Of a DNA stretch of 53,791 bases, positions 7,437-16,332 are shown one piece after another (the first letter of the stretch is position 1; each line of letters begins with the position of its first letter). The notes under the pieces were generated by a model. That model did not search any database. It was not told the DNA's origin and worked only from the letters and a program-made list of their open reading frames with translations. Location: NCBI RefSeq assembly GCF_000424285.1, contig NZ_AUJP01000026.1:1-53791 (forward strand), in the 5' to 3' direction. The translations under genes were made by a program, and so were the position numbers. The stretch comes from Butyrivibrio sp. MB2005. GTDB lineage: Bacteria; Bacillota; Clostridia; Lachnospirales; Lachnospiraceae.

Positions 7437-8915
7437 ATGGTTTTCAGCTCAACAGTATTTTTGTTCTGCTTTCTTCCGGTGACCATCATCGGATATTTCA
7501 TAATAAATAATCCTACATACAGAAACACCTGGCTGCTTCTAATGAGTCTGGTGTTTTTTGGCTGGTCTCAGCCCGGGTACTTGTGGATCATCATTGTCAG
7601 TATCATCGTCAATTACTTATCGGCCTATATAATCGCTTATTCTAAAGAAAAAAAGAACAGACATATTCCCACGGGATTTATCCTGTTTGTGGCAGTTACG
7701 GTAAATCTGCTCCTTCTTTTTTACTTCAAATATCTGGATTTCATGATACAGACCGTAAACGACCTGGCTCATTTGAATTTAGAGCTTAAAAACATCGTGC
7801 TTCCCATAGGTATTTCATTCTTTACCTTCCAGGGAATGAGCTATGTTATCGATGTCTACAGAGGTGATGTGCCGGTTCAGAAGAATCCTCTTAAGGTTGC
7901 GCTCTACGTGGTGCTTTTCCCGCAGCTTATCGCCGGTCCCATCGTTCGTTACATCGATATCGCAAATGAGATCAATGACAGAAAACACACCATCGATGAT
8001 TTTACCAAGGGAATCACCAGATTTGTGATAGGTCTTGGAAAAAAGGCCATCATCGCCAATACAATGGCGGAGGTTGTGGACAGTGTCTGGAACGCAGGCG
8101 TTACCAACAACACTGTTGCAATTGCATGGATTGGAAGTATAGCCTATTCACTACAGATTTTCTATGATTTCTCAGGCTACAGTGATATGGCGATAGGAAT
8201 CGGAAGAATTTTTGGTTTTCATTTTATTGAGAACTTCAACAGACCCTATATTTCAAAGAGTATTACGGAGTTCTGGAGAAGGTGGCACATTTCGCTGTCC
8301 ACCTGGTTCAGAGATTATGTGTATATCCCTCTTGGAGGAAACAGAAGGCATCTTTACAGGAACCTCAGTATAGTGTTCCTGCTTACAGGTCTTTGGCATG
8401 GAGCTTCCTGGCATTTTGTGCTGTGGGGTATCTGGAATGGCCTGTTCATGGTCATTGAGAGACGCTTTAGGAAAAAGCCCACTGACAAGAACAGCAATGC
8501 TGGTAATGGAGCCGTAGCAACAGGCAAATCTTCAGCCGGTTCATCCGGCCTTGCACTGAAGATTCTCGGCCACATTTATGCACTTTTTGTTATAAATCTT
8601 GGCTGGGTGCTCTTTAGGGCAGATAATTTCAGCCTTGCTCTTAAGTACATCGGAACCATGTTCGGTGTTGGAATCTCACAAACACCGGGCTTTACCATTA
8701 TGTGGTATCTGAACAACTGGGTTATTTTCGTATTTATCCTTGCGGCTTTGGACATAGCAGGAGGCTTCATGGGCCTTAGAAAAGCTGTGGAGAACAGCTT
8801 AAATCCGGCACTTTGTAAAGTGGCAAAAATAGTTGTGGTTTACGGAATCCTGATTCTCTCTATCATGCGAGTTATGTCAGGAACCTATAATCCTTTCATC
8901 TATTTCCAGTTTTAA
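7437..8915 (+). CDS. MBOAT family O-acyltransferase (AlgI-like)
   Basis: This 492-residue polytopic membrane protein belongs to the membrane-bound O-acyltransferases of the AlgI/DltB type, which move acyl (usually acetyl) groups across the membrane for attachment to exported polysaccharides. It has about ten hydrophobic segments. Family motifs are FLFCFLPVTIIGYF at the N-terminus, ENFNRPYISKSITEFWRRWH in the centre, and GLWHGASWHFVLWG, whose His residues include the essential catalytic one. The length is typical. The ribosome site is weak (TGGAATTT before ATG 7437). The next gene encodes an AlgX/AlgJ-like DHHW protein, which completes a standard two-gene acetylation system. The acceptor polymer is unknown, and no polysaccharide synthesis genes are visible nearby. 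Confidence 0.9.
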   Translation: MVFSSTVFLFCFLPVTIIGYFIINNPTYRNTWLLLMSLVFFGWSQPGYLWIIIVSIIVNYLSAYIIAYSKEKKNRHIPTGFILFVAVTVNLLLLFYFKYLDFMIQTVNDLAHLNLELKNIVLPIGISFFTFQGMSYVIDVYRGDVPVQKNPLKVALYVVLFPQLIAGPIVRYIDIANEINDRKHTIDDFTKGITRFVIGLGKKAIIANTMAEVVDSVWNAGVTNNTVAIAWIGSIAYSLQIFYDFSGYSDMAIGIGRIFGFHFIENFNRPYISKSITEFWRRWHISLSTWFRDYVYIPLGGNRRHLYRNLSIVFLLTGLWHGASWHFVLWGIWNGLFMVIERRFRKKPTDKNSNAGNGAVATGKSSAGSSGLALKILGHIYALFVINLGWVLFRADNFSLALKYIGTMFGVGISQTPGFTIMWYLNNWVIFVFILAALDIAGGFMGLRKAVENSLNPALCKVAKIVVVYGILILSIMRVMSGTYNPFIYFQF

Positions 8916-8979
8916 GAGAGTCGAAAGAATTCAGAGATGTAGGAGCTTACCGTTAAAAACTCCCACGGAGTAACAATAT

Positions 8980-10134
8980 ATGGAAAAAAAGATTTTTGAA
9001 AAAATATATATCGCCGGCGTTGCGCTGATTCTGCTGCTTCCGGTTCTTACGATAAACAGGGATCCGGACGCCATTTCGGAGAAGGAGAACAGGCCTCTTA
9101 CCGGACTTCCAAAGATTGTAAGGGATGGCAGCATAAATAAGAATCTTCCTGTGGATATCGAGAGTTATTTAGATGACAGAATCGGCTTTCGCGATCTTCT
9201 TATTTCAGCCAATGCTCTTTTGCAATATCACGTATTCGGAAGAATGGAAGACGGCACCAGATACAGACTTGGTCCCGACGGCGAGTTTAACATCATTGAG
9301 AGCGATATGGTGGAATCCTATCAGCATGCAAACCTGTTTTCTGATGAGGAATTAGCAGAAGTAACAGCTGATTTTAAATCCATTTCCGATGGTCTTAAGA
9401 AGAGAGGCACCGAGTTTTATTACATGCAGTGCTGGGATAAGCAGTCAATTTACCCTGAGTATTTTCCTGACAGTGTGCTGCAATACGGGGATATCTCAAG
9501 AACGGACCAGGTGCTTACATCTCTTGCAGAGAACACAGATGTAAATGTGATTCCACTAAAGGATAAATTCATCAGTGAAAAGTCCAATTACGAGGTTTAC
9601 AGTAAATACGGCGATCCTGTGCACTGGACTCCCAGAGGAGCGCTTATAGGCTATACAGAGACCATGAATGTCATCAATGAGGGAAGGGATGAGCCCTTTA
9701 AGGTCCTTACAGATGATGATTTCAATATAACCATGACGGATCAGGGCATGAGCTTTTATGGCGGCGTTAAGAGAAGCAATATGTCCGAGGCATTCGAGCT
9801 AAAAGAGACTCATGCAGTCATGAACGAGGATTACGACGAGGAGCATGAGGCCTTTGACGGCTACAGAACATACCATTTTACCAATGAGAATGCGGGAAAT
9901 GACACAAAAGTCCTTATTATCTGTAACAGCTTTATCGTTAATTATCTTAAGGAGGATTTTGCGGAATCCTTTGGAGATACGCTGGTTATATGGAATGACA
10001 TAAACAAGAAGCTTCCCAAGTGGATTGAAGACTATGATCCTGACATTGTGATATATGAGATGGTTGAGCGTTATGTATCCTATGAGCATCTCCACAAAGC
10101 AGGAAAAGCCATGAGAAAAGCATATGACAAATAA
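8980..10134 (+). CDS. DHHW/AlgX-like protein, polysaccharide O-acetylation partner
   Basis: The 384-residue product has one N-terminal membrane anchor (about residues 8-25, VALILLLPVLTI) and an extracytoplasmic SGNH-like domain. The family signature is visible as GDPVHWTPRGALIGY near residues 213-227, with an ILICNSF-like strand near the end. DHHW/AlgX/AlgJ proteins accept acetyl groups from an MBOAT partner and transfer them to polysaccharide outside the cell. The gene follows the MBOAT gene by 65 bases in the same direction, with GGAG ahead of ATG 8980, so the two are likely one operon. A terminator follows. Catalytic activity rather than a purely structural role is inferred. Confidence 0.82.
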   Translation: MEKKIFEKIYIAGVALILLLPVLTINRDPDAISEKENRPLTGLPKIVRDGSINKNLPVDIESYLDDRIGFRDLLISANALLQYHVFGRMEDGTRYRLGPDGEFNIIESDMVESYQHANLFSDEELAEVTADFKSISDGLKKRGTEFYYMQCWDKQSIYPEYFPDSVLQYGDISRTDQVLTSLAENTDVNVIPLKDKFISEKSNYEVYSKYGDPVHWTPRGALIGYTETMNVINEGRDEPFKVLTDDDFNITMTDQGMSFYGGVKRSNMSEAFELKETHAVMNEDYDEEHEAFDGYRTYHFTNENAGNDTKVLIICNSFIVNYLKEDFAESFGDTLVIWNDINKKLPKWIEDYDPDIVIYEMVERYVSYEHLHKAGKAMRKAYDK

Positions 10135-10136
10135 TA

Positions 10137-10180
10137 ATAAGCCCTATTGCGAAATATTAACAGCGATAGGGCTTATTTTT
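10137..10180 (+). terminator. Terminator of the MBOAT-DHHW operon
   Basis: ATAAGCCCTATTGC (10137-10150) pairs with GCGATAGGGCTTAT (from 10163) with one T-G, followed by a T-run. Confidence 0.85.
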
Positions 10181-10225
10181 GTCTAGAATTAAATATTAGA
10201 TGAATAAAAGAGGAGGTACTTTTTA

Positions 10226-11269
10226 ATGAAAGCACTTTTTATTGGTGGTACAGGCACAATCAGTATGGGAATAGTAAAAAAGCTTGCGGAGGATCCTCAG
10301 TGGGAGGTTTATTTATTAAACAGAGGAAACCGCGCAGATGAAGTCCCTGAGAGCGTTCATCAGATAACAGCTGATATAAATGATGAAAACAGCGTACTTT
10401 CAAAGCTTGAGGGTATGAAATTCGACGTGGTAAGCGACTTTATCGCTTTTGATGTAAAGGCTGCAGAGCGTGATTACAGATTATTTAAGGATAAGACAGC
10501 TCAGTATATTTTCATTAGCTCGGCATCCGCATATAACAAGCCATCTGCAAGCTATGTGATAACGGAAGGAACAACTCTTGCCAATCCTTACTGGGAGTAT
10601 TCCAGAAATAAGATAGCCTGCGAGGAATTCCTTATGGAAAAATACCGCAGCGAGGGCTTCCCTGTTACAATCGTAAGACCAAGCCATACTTATGATGAGA
10701 GAAATGTGCCCCTTGGCGTACATGGAAATAAAGGCTTTTATCAGGTAATTAAGCGTATGCAGCAGGGTAAACCCGTAATTATTCAGGGAGATGGAACATC
10801 GCTTTGGGCATTGACCTTCAACAGAGATTTTGCAGTGGGTTACACAGCTCTTATGGGTAACAGACACGCAATTGGCGAAGCATTCCAGATTACAGGTGAT
10901 GAGATTCTATCCTGGAACCAGATTTATCAGACAATCGCAGATGCCCTCGGAGTAGAGCTTAAGGCCTGCCATGTTTCATCAGAATTTTTGAGCGCTGCAG
11001 GAGAGGCATACGGCTATGATTTCACAGGAAGTCTTATAGGAGATAAGGCTGTATCTGTAGTTTTTGATAACAGTAAGCTTAAAAAGCTTGCACCCACCAT
11101 GACTACAACAATTCCTTTCCATAAGGGTGTTCGTATTTCACTTGATTACGTGTTGTCACATCCCGAGAAATATCAGGAAGATCCTGAATTTGACGCATTT
11201 TGTGACAACGTGATAGCTGCAATGGAGAAGGCAAAACAGGATGTTGTTGCAGCAAAATCTGTCAAATGA
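10226..11269 (+). CDS. NAD-dependent epimerase/dehydratase (extended SDR)
   Basis: The 347-residue protein is an extended short-chain dehydrogenase/reductase. The nucleotide-binding glycine motif is FIGGTGTISMG at residues 5-15, followed by a basic residue after the second strand (LLNRGNR) that is compatible with NADP as well as NAD. A Tyr/Lys pair sits in EYSRNKIACEEF, with a Ser-rich strand (FISSASAYNK) before it, as in the catalytic triad. The subgroup resembles atypical epimerase-like proteins related to sugar-nucleotide or RNA-binding homologues, so the substrate cannot be named. AGAGGAGG lies well placed before ATG 10226. It appears to be a single-gene unit after a terminator. Confidence 0.8.
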   Translation: MKALFIGGTGTISMGIVKKLAEDPQWEVYLLNRGNRADEVPESVHQITADINDENSVLSKLEGMKFDVVSDFIAFDVKAAERDYRLFKDKTAQYIFISSASAYNKPSASYVITEGTTLANPYWEYSRNKIACEEFLMEKYRSEGFPVTIVRPSHTYDERNVPLGVHGNKGFYQVIKRMQQGKPVIIQGDGTSLWALTFNRDFAVGYTALMGNRHAIGEAFQITGDEILSWNQIYQTIADALGVELKACHVSSEFLSAAGEAYGYDFTGSLIGDKAVSVVFDNSKLKKLAPTMTTTIPFHKGVRISLDYVLSHPEKYQEDPEFDAFCDNVIAAMEKAKQDVVAAKSVK

Positions 11270-11343
11270 TGGTGTAATGCGATTTTTTGATACTTAATTC
11301 ATAAATTAATAATAAGTTCATAAGAAATAGATTATCAATGATT

Positions 11344-11352
11344 TGCTATAAT
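11344..11352 (+). promoter_or_regulatory. Extended -10 promoter of the diguanylate cyclase gene
   Basis: TGCTATAAT is an extended -10 element (TG-N-TATAAT). No good -35 is present at the usual distance. It lies about 55 bases before ATG 11407, and the leader carries AAGGCGG as a ribosome site. Confidence 0.5.
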
Positions 11353-11406
11353 TGTATGTGACACAATATTTGTTGTAACTCTGCATACGAAAGGCGGATT
11401 GCAGCT

Positions 11407-12828
11407 ATGAATTTTCAGAATGTGGCAGATAGCATAAAAGCAATGACCTGTATAGTATCCGTTGAAAAGCTTGAAGGTGGAGGACACGGCACTATACGTA
11501 TTGTCACGGGCAATAAGGCTTATATTGACTCCATAGAACACCCTATGGATGGGGTTGCTATGCTTACGGATAAGTTTGTTCCAAACTGCGAGTACACCAC
11601 ATATCTGCCAAAGGATCTGAATTTCGAGGATTTCTGCTACAGATCCGCAGTTGAGAAAAAGTGTCTGCATTCCTATGCACATCCGGATCGTTTCGATGTG
11701 TGGTTTAATATGACTTTTATGCCGCTGTGGCCTGATGATGGGAATATCTGCTATTGTACGTATTCCATGGAAATCAATCAGGAAGCAGATGCTGCCAGAA
11801 TGTCCAATATATCCAGCGATATCGCAGCTGCCGTACTTGAGACCTGTATCATGCTCCGTGGAACAACGAATTTTATAAAGACGATAGGCGATATTGTCGG
11901 TTTTGTAAGATCATTGTGTAAGGGTGACAGGTGCTGTCTGATTACCATGGATCATGTCGAAAAAACAGTCACTGTTCTTGGAGATGATTTTGATGAGAGC
12001 TTAGGAGTCAGAGAAGTAGAGGAAGCTTTTGGTGATAGATTCTATGAGATTGCATCCACATGGGAAGATACAATTTCAGGCAGTAACTGTCTTATAGTTA
12101 AGGATCAGCAGGAAATGGAGGTTGTTAAAGAACGCAATCCGGGTTGGTATGAGTCCCTGGTGGCAGCGGGAGTAAAGACCATTGTTCTTTTCCCTCTGAA
12201 ATACAGACTTGAGCTTCTTGGTTATATGTGGGTGATCAATTTTGAATCTTCTGAGGCACCGCGTCTTAAAGAAGCCCTTGAGGCTGCTTCATTTATTCTG
12301 AGTTCTGAGATATACAATTATCTGCTGCTGGGACGCCTTAAAACCCTTAGCTCCAAGGATATGCTTACCGGTGTACAGAACAGAAATGAGATGAATAACA
12401 TGGTTGACAGTTATGTCAATGGCACTGCAGAGTATTCTGATAAGTCTGTCGGCATCATTTTTGCAGATCTTAACGGACTTAAAGCCATTAATGATAATGA
12501 AGGTCATGTAGCAGGTGATGAAATGTTGAAGGATGCAGCTGCGGTACTGGCTGAAGTCTTCGATGAGGATAATATATATCGTGCAGGAGGCGATGAATTC
12601 ACCATTATAGCTCCGGGAGTTACTGAGAACGATCTGGCAGTTAAGATTGATGAGGTCAGAACCATAGCTGAAAAATATGAGGACGTTTCCTTCGCAATGG
12701 GATATGCTGTCGTGGAGAATTCAGCAGAAATAAGAACAGCGCTAAGAAAGGCTGACGAGCGGATGTACGTCGATAAGGAAGCCTATTATGAAAAGCATCC
12801 TGACAAGCGCCGGGATGCAACAAGATAA
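11407..12828 (+). CDS. Diguanylate cyclase with N-terminal sensor region
   Basis: The C-terminal 160 residues form a GGDEF domain that makes cyclic di-GMP from GTP. The signature GGDEF is intact at residues 394-398 and is preceded by the expected LTGVQNRN and FADLNGLKAIND motifs. The RxxD inhibitory site normally five residues before GGDEF is absent (the sequence there is EDNIYRA), so product inhibition through that site is unlikely. Residues 1-130 resemble a PAS-like sensor and 140-300 a GAF-like one; neither can be assigned firmly. There are no membrane segments, so it is a soluble signalling protein of 473 residues. It is a single gene between an extended -10 promoter and a terminator. Confidence 0.9.
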   Translation: MNFQNVADSIKAMTCIVSVEKLEGGGHGTIRIVTGNKAYIDSIEHPMDGVAMLTDKFVPNCEYTTYLPKDLNFEDFCYRSAVEKKCLHSYAHPDRFDVWFNMTFMPLWPDDGNICYCTYSMEINQEADAARMSNISSDIAAAVLETCIMLRGTTNFIKTIGDIVGFVRSLCKGDRCCLITMDHVEKTVTVLGDDFDESLGVREVEEAFGDRFYEIASTWEDTISGSNCLIVKDQQEMEVVKERNPGWYESLVAAGVKTIVLFPLKYRLELLGYMWVINFESSEAPRLKEALEAASFILSSEIYNYLLLGRLKTLSSKDMLTGVQNRNEMNNMVDSYVNGTAEYSDKSVGIIFADLNGLKAINDNEGHVAGDEMLKDAAAVLAEVFDEDNIYRAGGDEFTIIAPGVTENDLAVKIDEVRTIAEKYEDVSFAMGYAVVENSAEIRTALRKADERMYVDKEAYYEKHPDKRRDATR

Positions 12829-12866
12829 CCTGAATTAAACAGCAAAATATTATGATAATCTAATTG

Positions 12867-12896
12867 GCACCTCAATTTTTGAGGTGCTGATTTTTG
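12867..12896 (+). terminator. Terminator after the diguanylate cyclase gene
   Basis: GCACCTCAA (12867-12875) pairs with TTGAGGTGC (12879-12887) around a 3-base loop, followed by TGATTTTTG. Confidence 0.8.
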
Positions 12897-12930
12897 AAAT
12901 GATGCTAAAAGATGGGAGGAAGTATAATCT

Positions 12931-13890
12931 GTGGCTAAAAATATGCATTTAAATTTGGGGAAGCCTGAAGAACTTACTGCCGTTGGCAGAGCGCTCTCTG
13001 TGCCTATAAGGGCGCAGATTTTATCTATTATAAGTAAGCAGGTTTTGAGTATAGCTGATATAGCAAGGGAACTGGGGATTCCTGCATCCAGCTGCGCATC
13101 TCATATTAAAGCGCTTCAGGAGGCAGATCTGGTGCGTGTAGAGCAGATTCCCGGTACAAGAGGCAGCATCAAGGTATGCTCCAGAAATGTAGACAGAATC
13201 GATATCAGACTTGTGGAACCTGAAAAGGACGTTGATGATGTTTTGAAAATTGAGATGCCCGTTGGAGCATATACTAATGTAAGCGTTGCAGAACCATGCG
13301 GACTGGCCGATGAAAACGGCATAATCAGTATGGATGACAGGGAAGAGAATTTTTATCTTCCGGAACACATAAATGCACAGATTCTTTGGTCAGGACAGGG
13401 ATATATTGAGTATTCCTTCCCCAATCAGATTTTCTCATTGCCGTTTAAGGCGGATGTACACAGAATATATATTTCTGCAGAGATGTGTTCTGAGGCGCCG
13501 GGCTTTAATCCGGAATGGAAATCTGACATAACGCTCTGGATAAACGATAAGGAGTGTGCTACCTGGCTATGCGGAGGGGATTACGGTGAGAGAAAAGGCC
13601 TTAACAATCCTGATTACTGGCCTAATGGAAGAACTCAGTACGGAGAGCTTGTAACCTTTGAGGTCACCAGGGAAGGAACTTATGTTAATAACAAGAAATG
13701 CGGTCAGGTGACAGTGGAAGACTTAAGACTTATGGATTCCCACAAGATCAAGGTCAGATTTGGAAACAAAGAAGATGCCAAACATATGGGAGGATTCAAC
13801 ATCTTTGGCAGGAAATTCGGAGATTACGCCCAGGGAATAGTAATGGGAATCGGTTATCAGTACGCCGGTTCCGGGAAAAACGGAGTTTAA
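12931..13890 (+). CDS. ArsR-like HTH regulator with a C-terminal ligand-type domain
   Basis: Residues 15-95 form a winged-helix domain of the ArsR type (ALSVPIRAQILSIISKQ, then IADIARELGIPASSCASHIK and a basic wing). The remaining 220 residues form a beta-rich domain unlike classical ArsR proteins, with aromatic-rich stretches such as WSGQGYIEYSFPNQIF and CATWLCGGDYGERKG. They could bind a sugar or sense another ligand. No metal-binding Cys/His cluster of the usual ArsR type is seen. GTG 12931 follows GGAGG by 11 bases; ATG 12946 is an alternative. It lies directly upstream of an ABC sugar importer and a GH2 gene, so control of that operon is the natural hypothesis. The stop codon lies in the loop of the terminator hairpin. 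Confidence 0.78.
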   Translation: MAKNMHLNLGKPEELTAVGRALSVPIRAQILSIISKQVLSIADIARELGIPASSCASHIKALQEADLVRVEQIPGTRGSIKVCSRNVDRIDIRLVEPEKDVDDVLKIEMPVGAYTNVSVAEPCGLADENGIISMDDREENFYLPEHINAQILWSGQGYIEYSFPNQIFSLPFKADVHRIYISAEMCSEAPGFNPEWKSDITLWINDKECATWLCGGDYGERKGLNNPDYWPNGRTQYGELVTFEVTREGTYVNNKKCGQVTVEDLRLMDSHKIKVRFGNKEDAKHMGGFNIFGRKFGDYAQGIVMGIGYQYAGSGKNGV

Positions 13891-13904
13891 TGCTCCGTTT
13901 TTTT
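13878..13904 (+). terminator. Terminator overlapping the regulator stop codon
   Basis: AAACGGAG (13878-13885) pairs with CTCCGTTT (13893-13900), followed by a run of T. The TAA stop of the regulator lies in the loop. Confidence 0.85.
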
Positions 13905-13933
13905 GTTGCACTTTTTCTATATGGAATCACTTA

Positions 13934-14004
13934 AACAAAAATCATGTTCAAATCACTAAAAATCCGCTCAAAACCACCCTTTTTAACAACAATCATGTTG
14001 AAAT
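13934..14004 (+). promoter_or_regulatory. Pair of 20-base near-identical repeats, candidate operators
   Basis: The 20 bases at 13934-13953 recur at 13985-14004 with two changes, 51 bases later. The second copy contains the inverted elements CAAC and GTTG six bases apart. They lie between the regulator's terminator and the start of the sugar-binding protein gene, where operator or activator sites for the ArsR-like regulator would be expected. I saw no clear -35/-10 pair here. Confidence 0.5.
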
Positions 14005-14066
14005 ACCAGTACAAAAACAGCAATAATTATCTTGTAAAAAACAACAAAGCTTTTCTAGGAGGAAGT

Positions 14067-15377
14067 ATGATGAAGCGAAAAAATGTATTGGCAGGGTTAC
14101 TTACAGGAGCAATGCTCGCAACCGTAGTGGGATGCGGAAGCGGACAGGCAACAGAGGTATCTGACGAGGCAGTGCCTACAGCAGGGGATTTGGATGAGGC
14201 AGCTGAGGAGGTTCCCACAGTTGAACCCGGAAAAAAAGGAACTATCGAATTCTGGACAGTGTTTACAGGCGCTGATGGAACAAGCATGCAGGCCATGGTA
14301 GATGCCTACAATGCCACAAATCCCGACTACACAGTAAATCACAGAGCTATGGAAGCAAATGATCTTTATCTGAAGATGCCACTTGCTATCCAGTCCGGAG
14401 AGGATGTGCCGGATGTTTGCATCAACCACGTGGAGAGAGTTCCGCTTTTTGAGGAAAACGGATACCTTGAGGATTACACACCTTACCTTGCAGATTCTGA
14501 GGTGAGCGCTGAGAACTACAATCCCAAGGCATGGCAGATGACAGAGCTGGATGGCGGACACTACGGAATACCGCTGGATGTTCACTCTTATATTCTTTAT
14601 GCGAACATGGATCTCTATGAAAAATACGGAAACGGAGTGCTTGATGACGGCCTTCTCACATGGGATGAGATCAAATCTGTAGGAGATGCCTGCGTAGCAG
14701 ACGACATTATTCCCATCGGAATGTCATGGCTGAGAGTTAAGTTCCTTTCATCCTATGCACAGCTTGGCGGAAAGCTCAGCTCTGACGGAGAGACACCTGA
14801 TTTTAACAACGATAACGCACTTAAAGTCCTTAACACTTGGAACGAGCTCTATGATGCAGGCTATACACACAAGGACGGCGATGATCCCTGGCAGCTTTTC
14901 CTTGCAGGCAAAATGCTTTTCTGTCCTGAAGGAATCTGGATGTACAACGACATCAAGGAAGCAGGCCTTAACGCAAAGATGCTGGATTACCCGGTATTTG
15001 ACACAAACAGCGTAGGTAACTGGACATCTTCACACCAGTTCGTAATTCCCAAGAACGATAACAGAGACGATGAGAAGACACAGGCAGTCCTTGATTTCAT
15101 CAACTTCATGGGTAATCACTCCCTTGATTGGGCAAAAGCCGGACAGTGTCCCGCACACGTTTCCATCAAGGATGTAGCAGAGTTCCAGGATATGCCTCAG
15201 GCTTTCCTTGCTGATGAAAACGATGAGCTCAAGATCTATGACTACAAGTATTACGGATATGCTGTTGAGAGCCTTGATGTAGTTCTTGGTGATGTTCTCT
15301 TTGAGAGAATGACAGCCCAGGAAGCTCTTGATAAGGCAGTTCAGGAAACCAAGGATAAGATAGAGATGGGTGAATAA
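14067..15377 (+). CDS. ABC importer sugar-binding lipoprotein (family 1)
   Basis: The 436-residue protein is an extracellular solute-binding protein of the carbohydrate (CUT1) type. It has a Lys/Arg-rich start, a hydrophobic core and the lipobox VVGCG at about residues 21-25. An acidic linker (EEVPTVEPG) leads to the mature domain opening GTIEFWTVFTG. Typical features are TWDEIKSVGDAC and the late LDFINFMGNHSLDWAK region. The start at 14067 follows AGGAGG and opens directly into the signal peptide; the frame extends upstream to 13944 without a better site. It leads a tight operon with two permeases and a GH2 hydrolase, so the ligand is probably an oligosaccharide that the GH2 enzyme then cuts. 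Confidence 0.88.
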   Translation: MMKRKNVLAGLLTGAMLATVVGCGSGQATEVSDEAVPTAGDLDEAAEEVPTVEPGKKGTIEFWTVFTGADGTSMQAMVDAYNATNPDYTVNHRAMEANDLYLKMPLAIQSGEDVPDVCINHVERVPLFEENGYLEDYTPYLADSEVSAENYNPKAWQMTELDGGHYGIPLDVHSYILYANMDLYEKYGNGVLDDGLLTWDEIKSVGDACVADDIIPIGMSWLRVKFLSSYAQLGGKLSSDGETPDFNNDNALKVLNTWNELYDAGYTHKDGDDPWQLFLAGKMLFCPEGIWMYNDIKEAGLNAKMLDYPVFDTNSVGNWTSSHQFVIPKNDNRDDEKTQAVLDFINFMGNHSLDWAKAGQCPAHVSIKDVAEFQDMPQAFLADENDELKIYDYKYYGYAVESLDVVLGDVLFERMTAQEALDKAVQETKDKIEMGE

Positions 15378-15393
15378 TACCCGGGAGGTACGT

Positions 15394-16329
15394 ATGAACA
15401 GTTCTGATTATGCTATCGATATACCACTTGAACAGACCAAGACTAACACGAAAAAATCGAAGAAATTTAGCATAACTCCCTACCTTTTCATAGCACCGCA
15501 TATCTTATTGTTCGTTGCATTTTTCCTGATACCTATGGTGTATGGAATTTATGCATCCTTTACCAAATGGAATCTGTTTGGAAGTCCCAGCTTTATCGGG
15601 ACTTCCAACTATGAAACCATCTTTTTCAACCATGACTCCACGTTTTATAAGCAGTTTTGGAATGGTCTGAAAAATACGGTTACTTTCGTGCTGATATGTG
15701 TGCCTTTTCAGATATCTTTGCCGTTGATAATTGCGGTACTTCTGGATAAAAAGCCTAAGGGTAGGAATATTTTTCAGGGAATTTTTTATTTGCCGACGCT
15801 ATTTTCAATAACTTCGGTGACACTTACATGGTTATTCATTTTCAACAGGACGCTGGGACTTTTCAACCATCTTTTTGGTACTGACATCAACTGGTATGGC
15901 GAGCAGCCCTACGCCTGGATGACTATTGTTATTGCAACGTTGTGGTGGGGAATCGGAGGAAATCTGATCATCTATGTGGCGGCCCTTGCAGGAATCGACA
16001 GGTCGATTACAGAGGCTGCAGCATTGGACGGAGCTACAGGTTTTAGGAAGTTTTTCCATATAACACTTCCGCAGATACAGTTCCCTCTTACATATACGAT
16101 TGTTGTATCTGTTATTGCGCAGTTCAATATCTACGGACAGCCTCTAATGATCACAGGCGGCGGTCCCAGTGAGAGTACGCATGTGCTCCTTATGTACATT
16201 AGAAATCTGGCTTTCGGAACAGGAAAATCTGTTGCGGGAATGGCCAGTGCGATGTCGACAGTTCTTGGACTGATAATAGGTGTTGTATCAGTCATTCAGA
16301 TAATAATGATTAGAAAACAGGAGGCTTAA
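15394..16329 (+). CDS. ABC sugar permease, MalF/UgpA type
   Basis: The 311-residue protein is a binding-protein-dependent permease with six predicted membrane segments. The cytoplasmic EAA loop, which contacts the ATPase, is ITEAAALDGATGFRKFFHIT near residues 206-225. ATG 15394 is chosen over the GTG at 15370 because GGGAGGT lies 6 bases upstream and the latter overlaps the previous gene. It sits 16 bases after the binding-protein gene and 3 bases before the second permease, with which it should form a heterodimeric channel. Confidence 0.9.
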   Translation: MNSSDYAIDIPLEQTKTNTKKSKKFSITPYLFIAPHILLFVAFFLIPMVYGIYASFTKWNLFGSPSFIGTSNYETIFFNHDSTFYKQFWNGLKNTVTFVLICVPFQISLPLIIAVLLDKKPKGRNIFQGIFYLPTLFSITSVTLTWLFIFNRTLGLFNHLFGTDINWYGEQPYAWMTIVIATLWWGIGGNLIIYVAALAGIDRSITEAAALDGATGFRKFFHITLPQIQFPLTYTIVVSVIAQFNIYGQPLMITGGGPSESTHVLLMYIRNLAFGTGKSVAGMASAMSTVLGLIIGVVSVIQIIMIRKQEA

Positions 16330-16332
16330 GCT

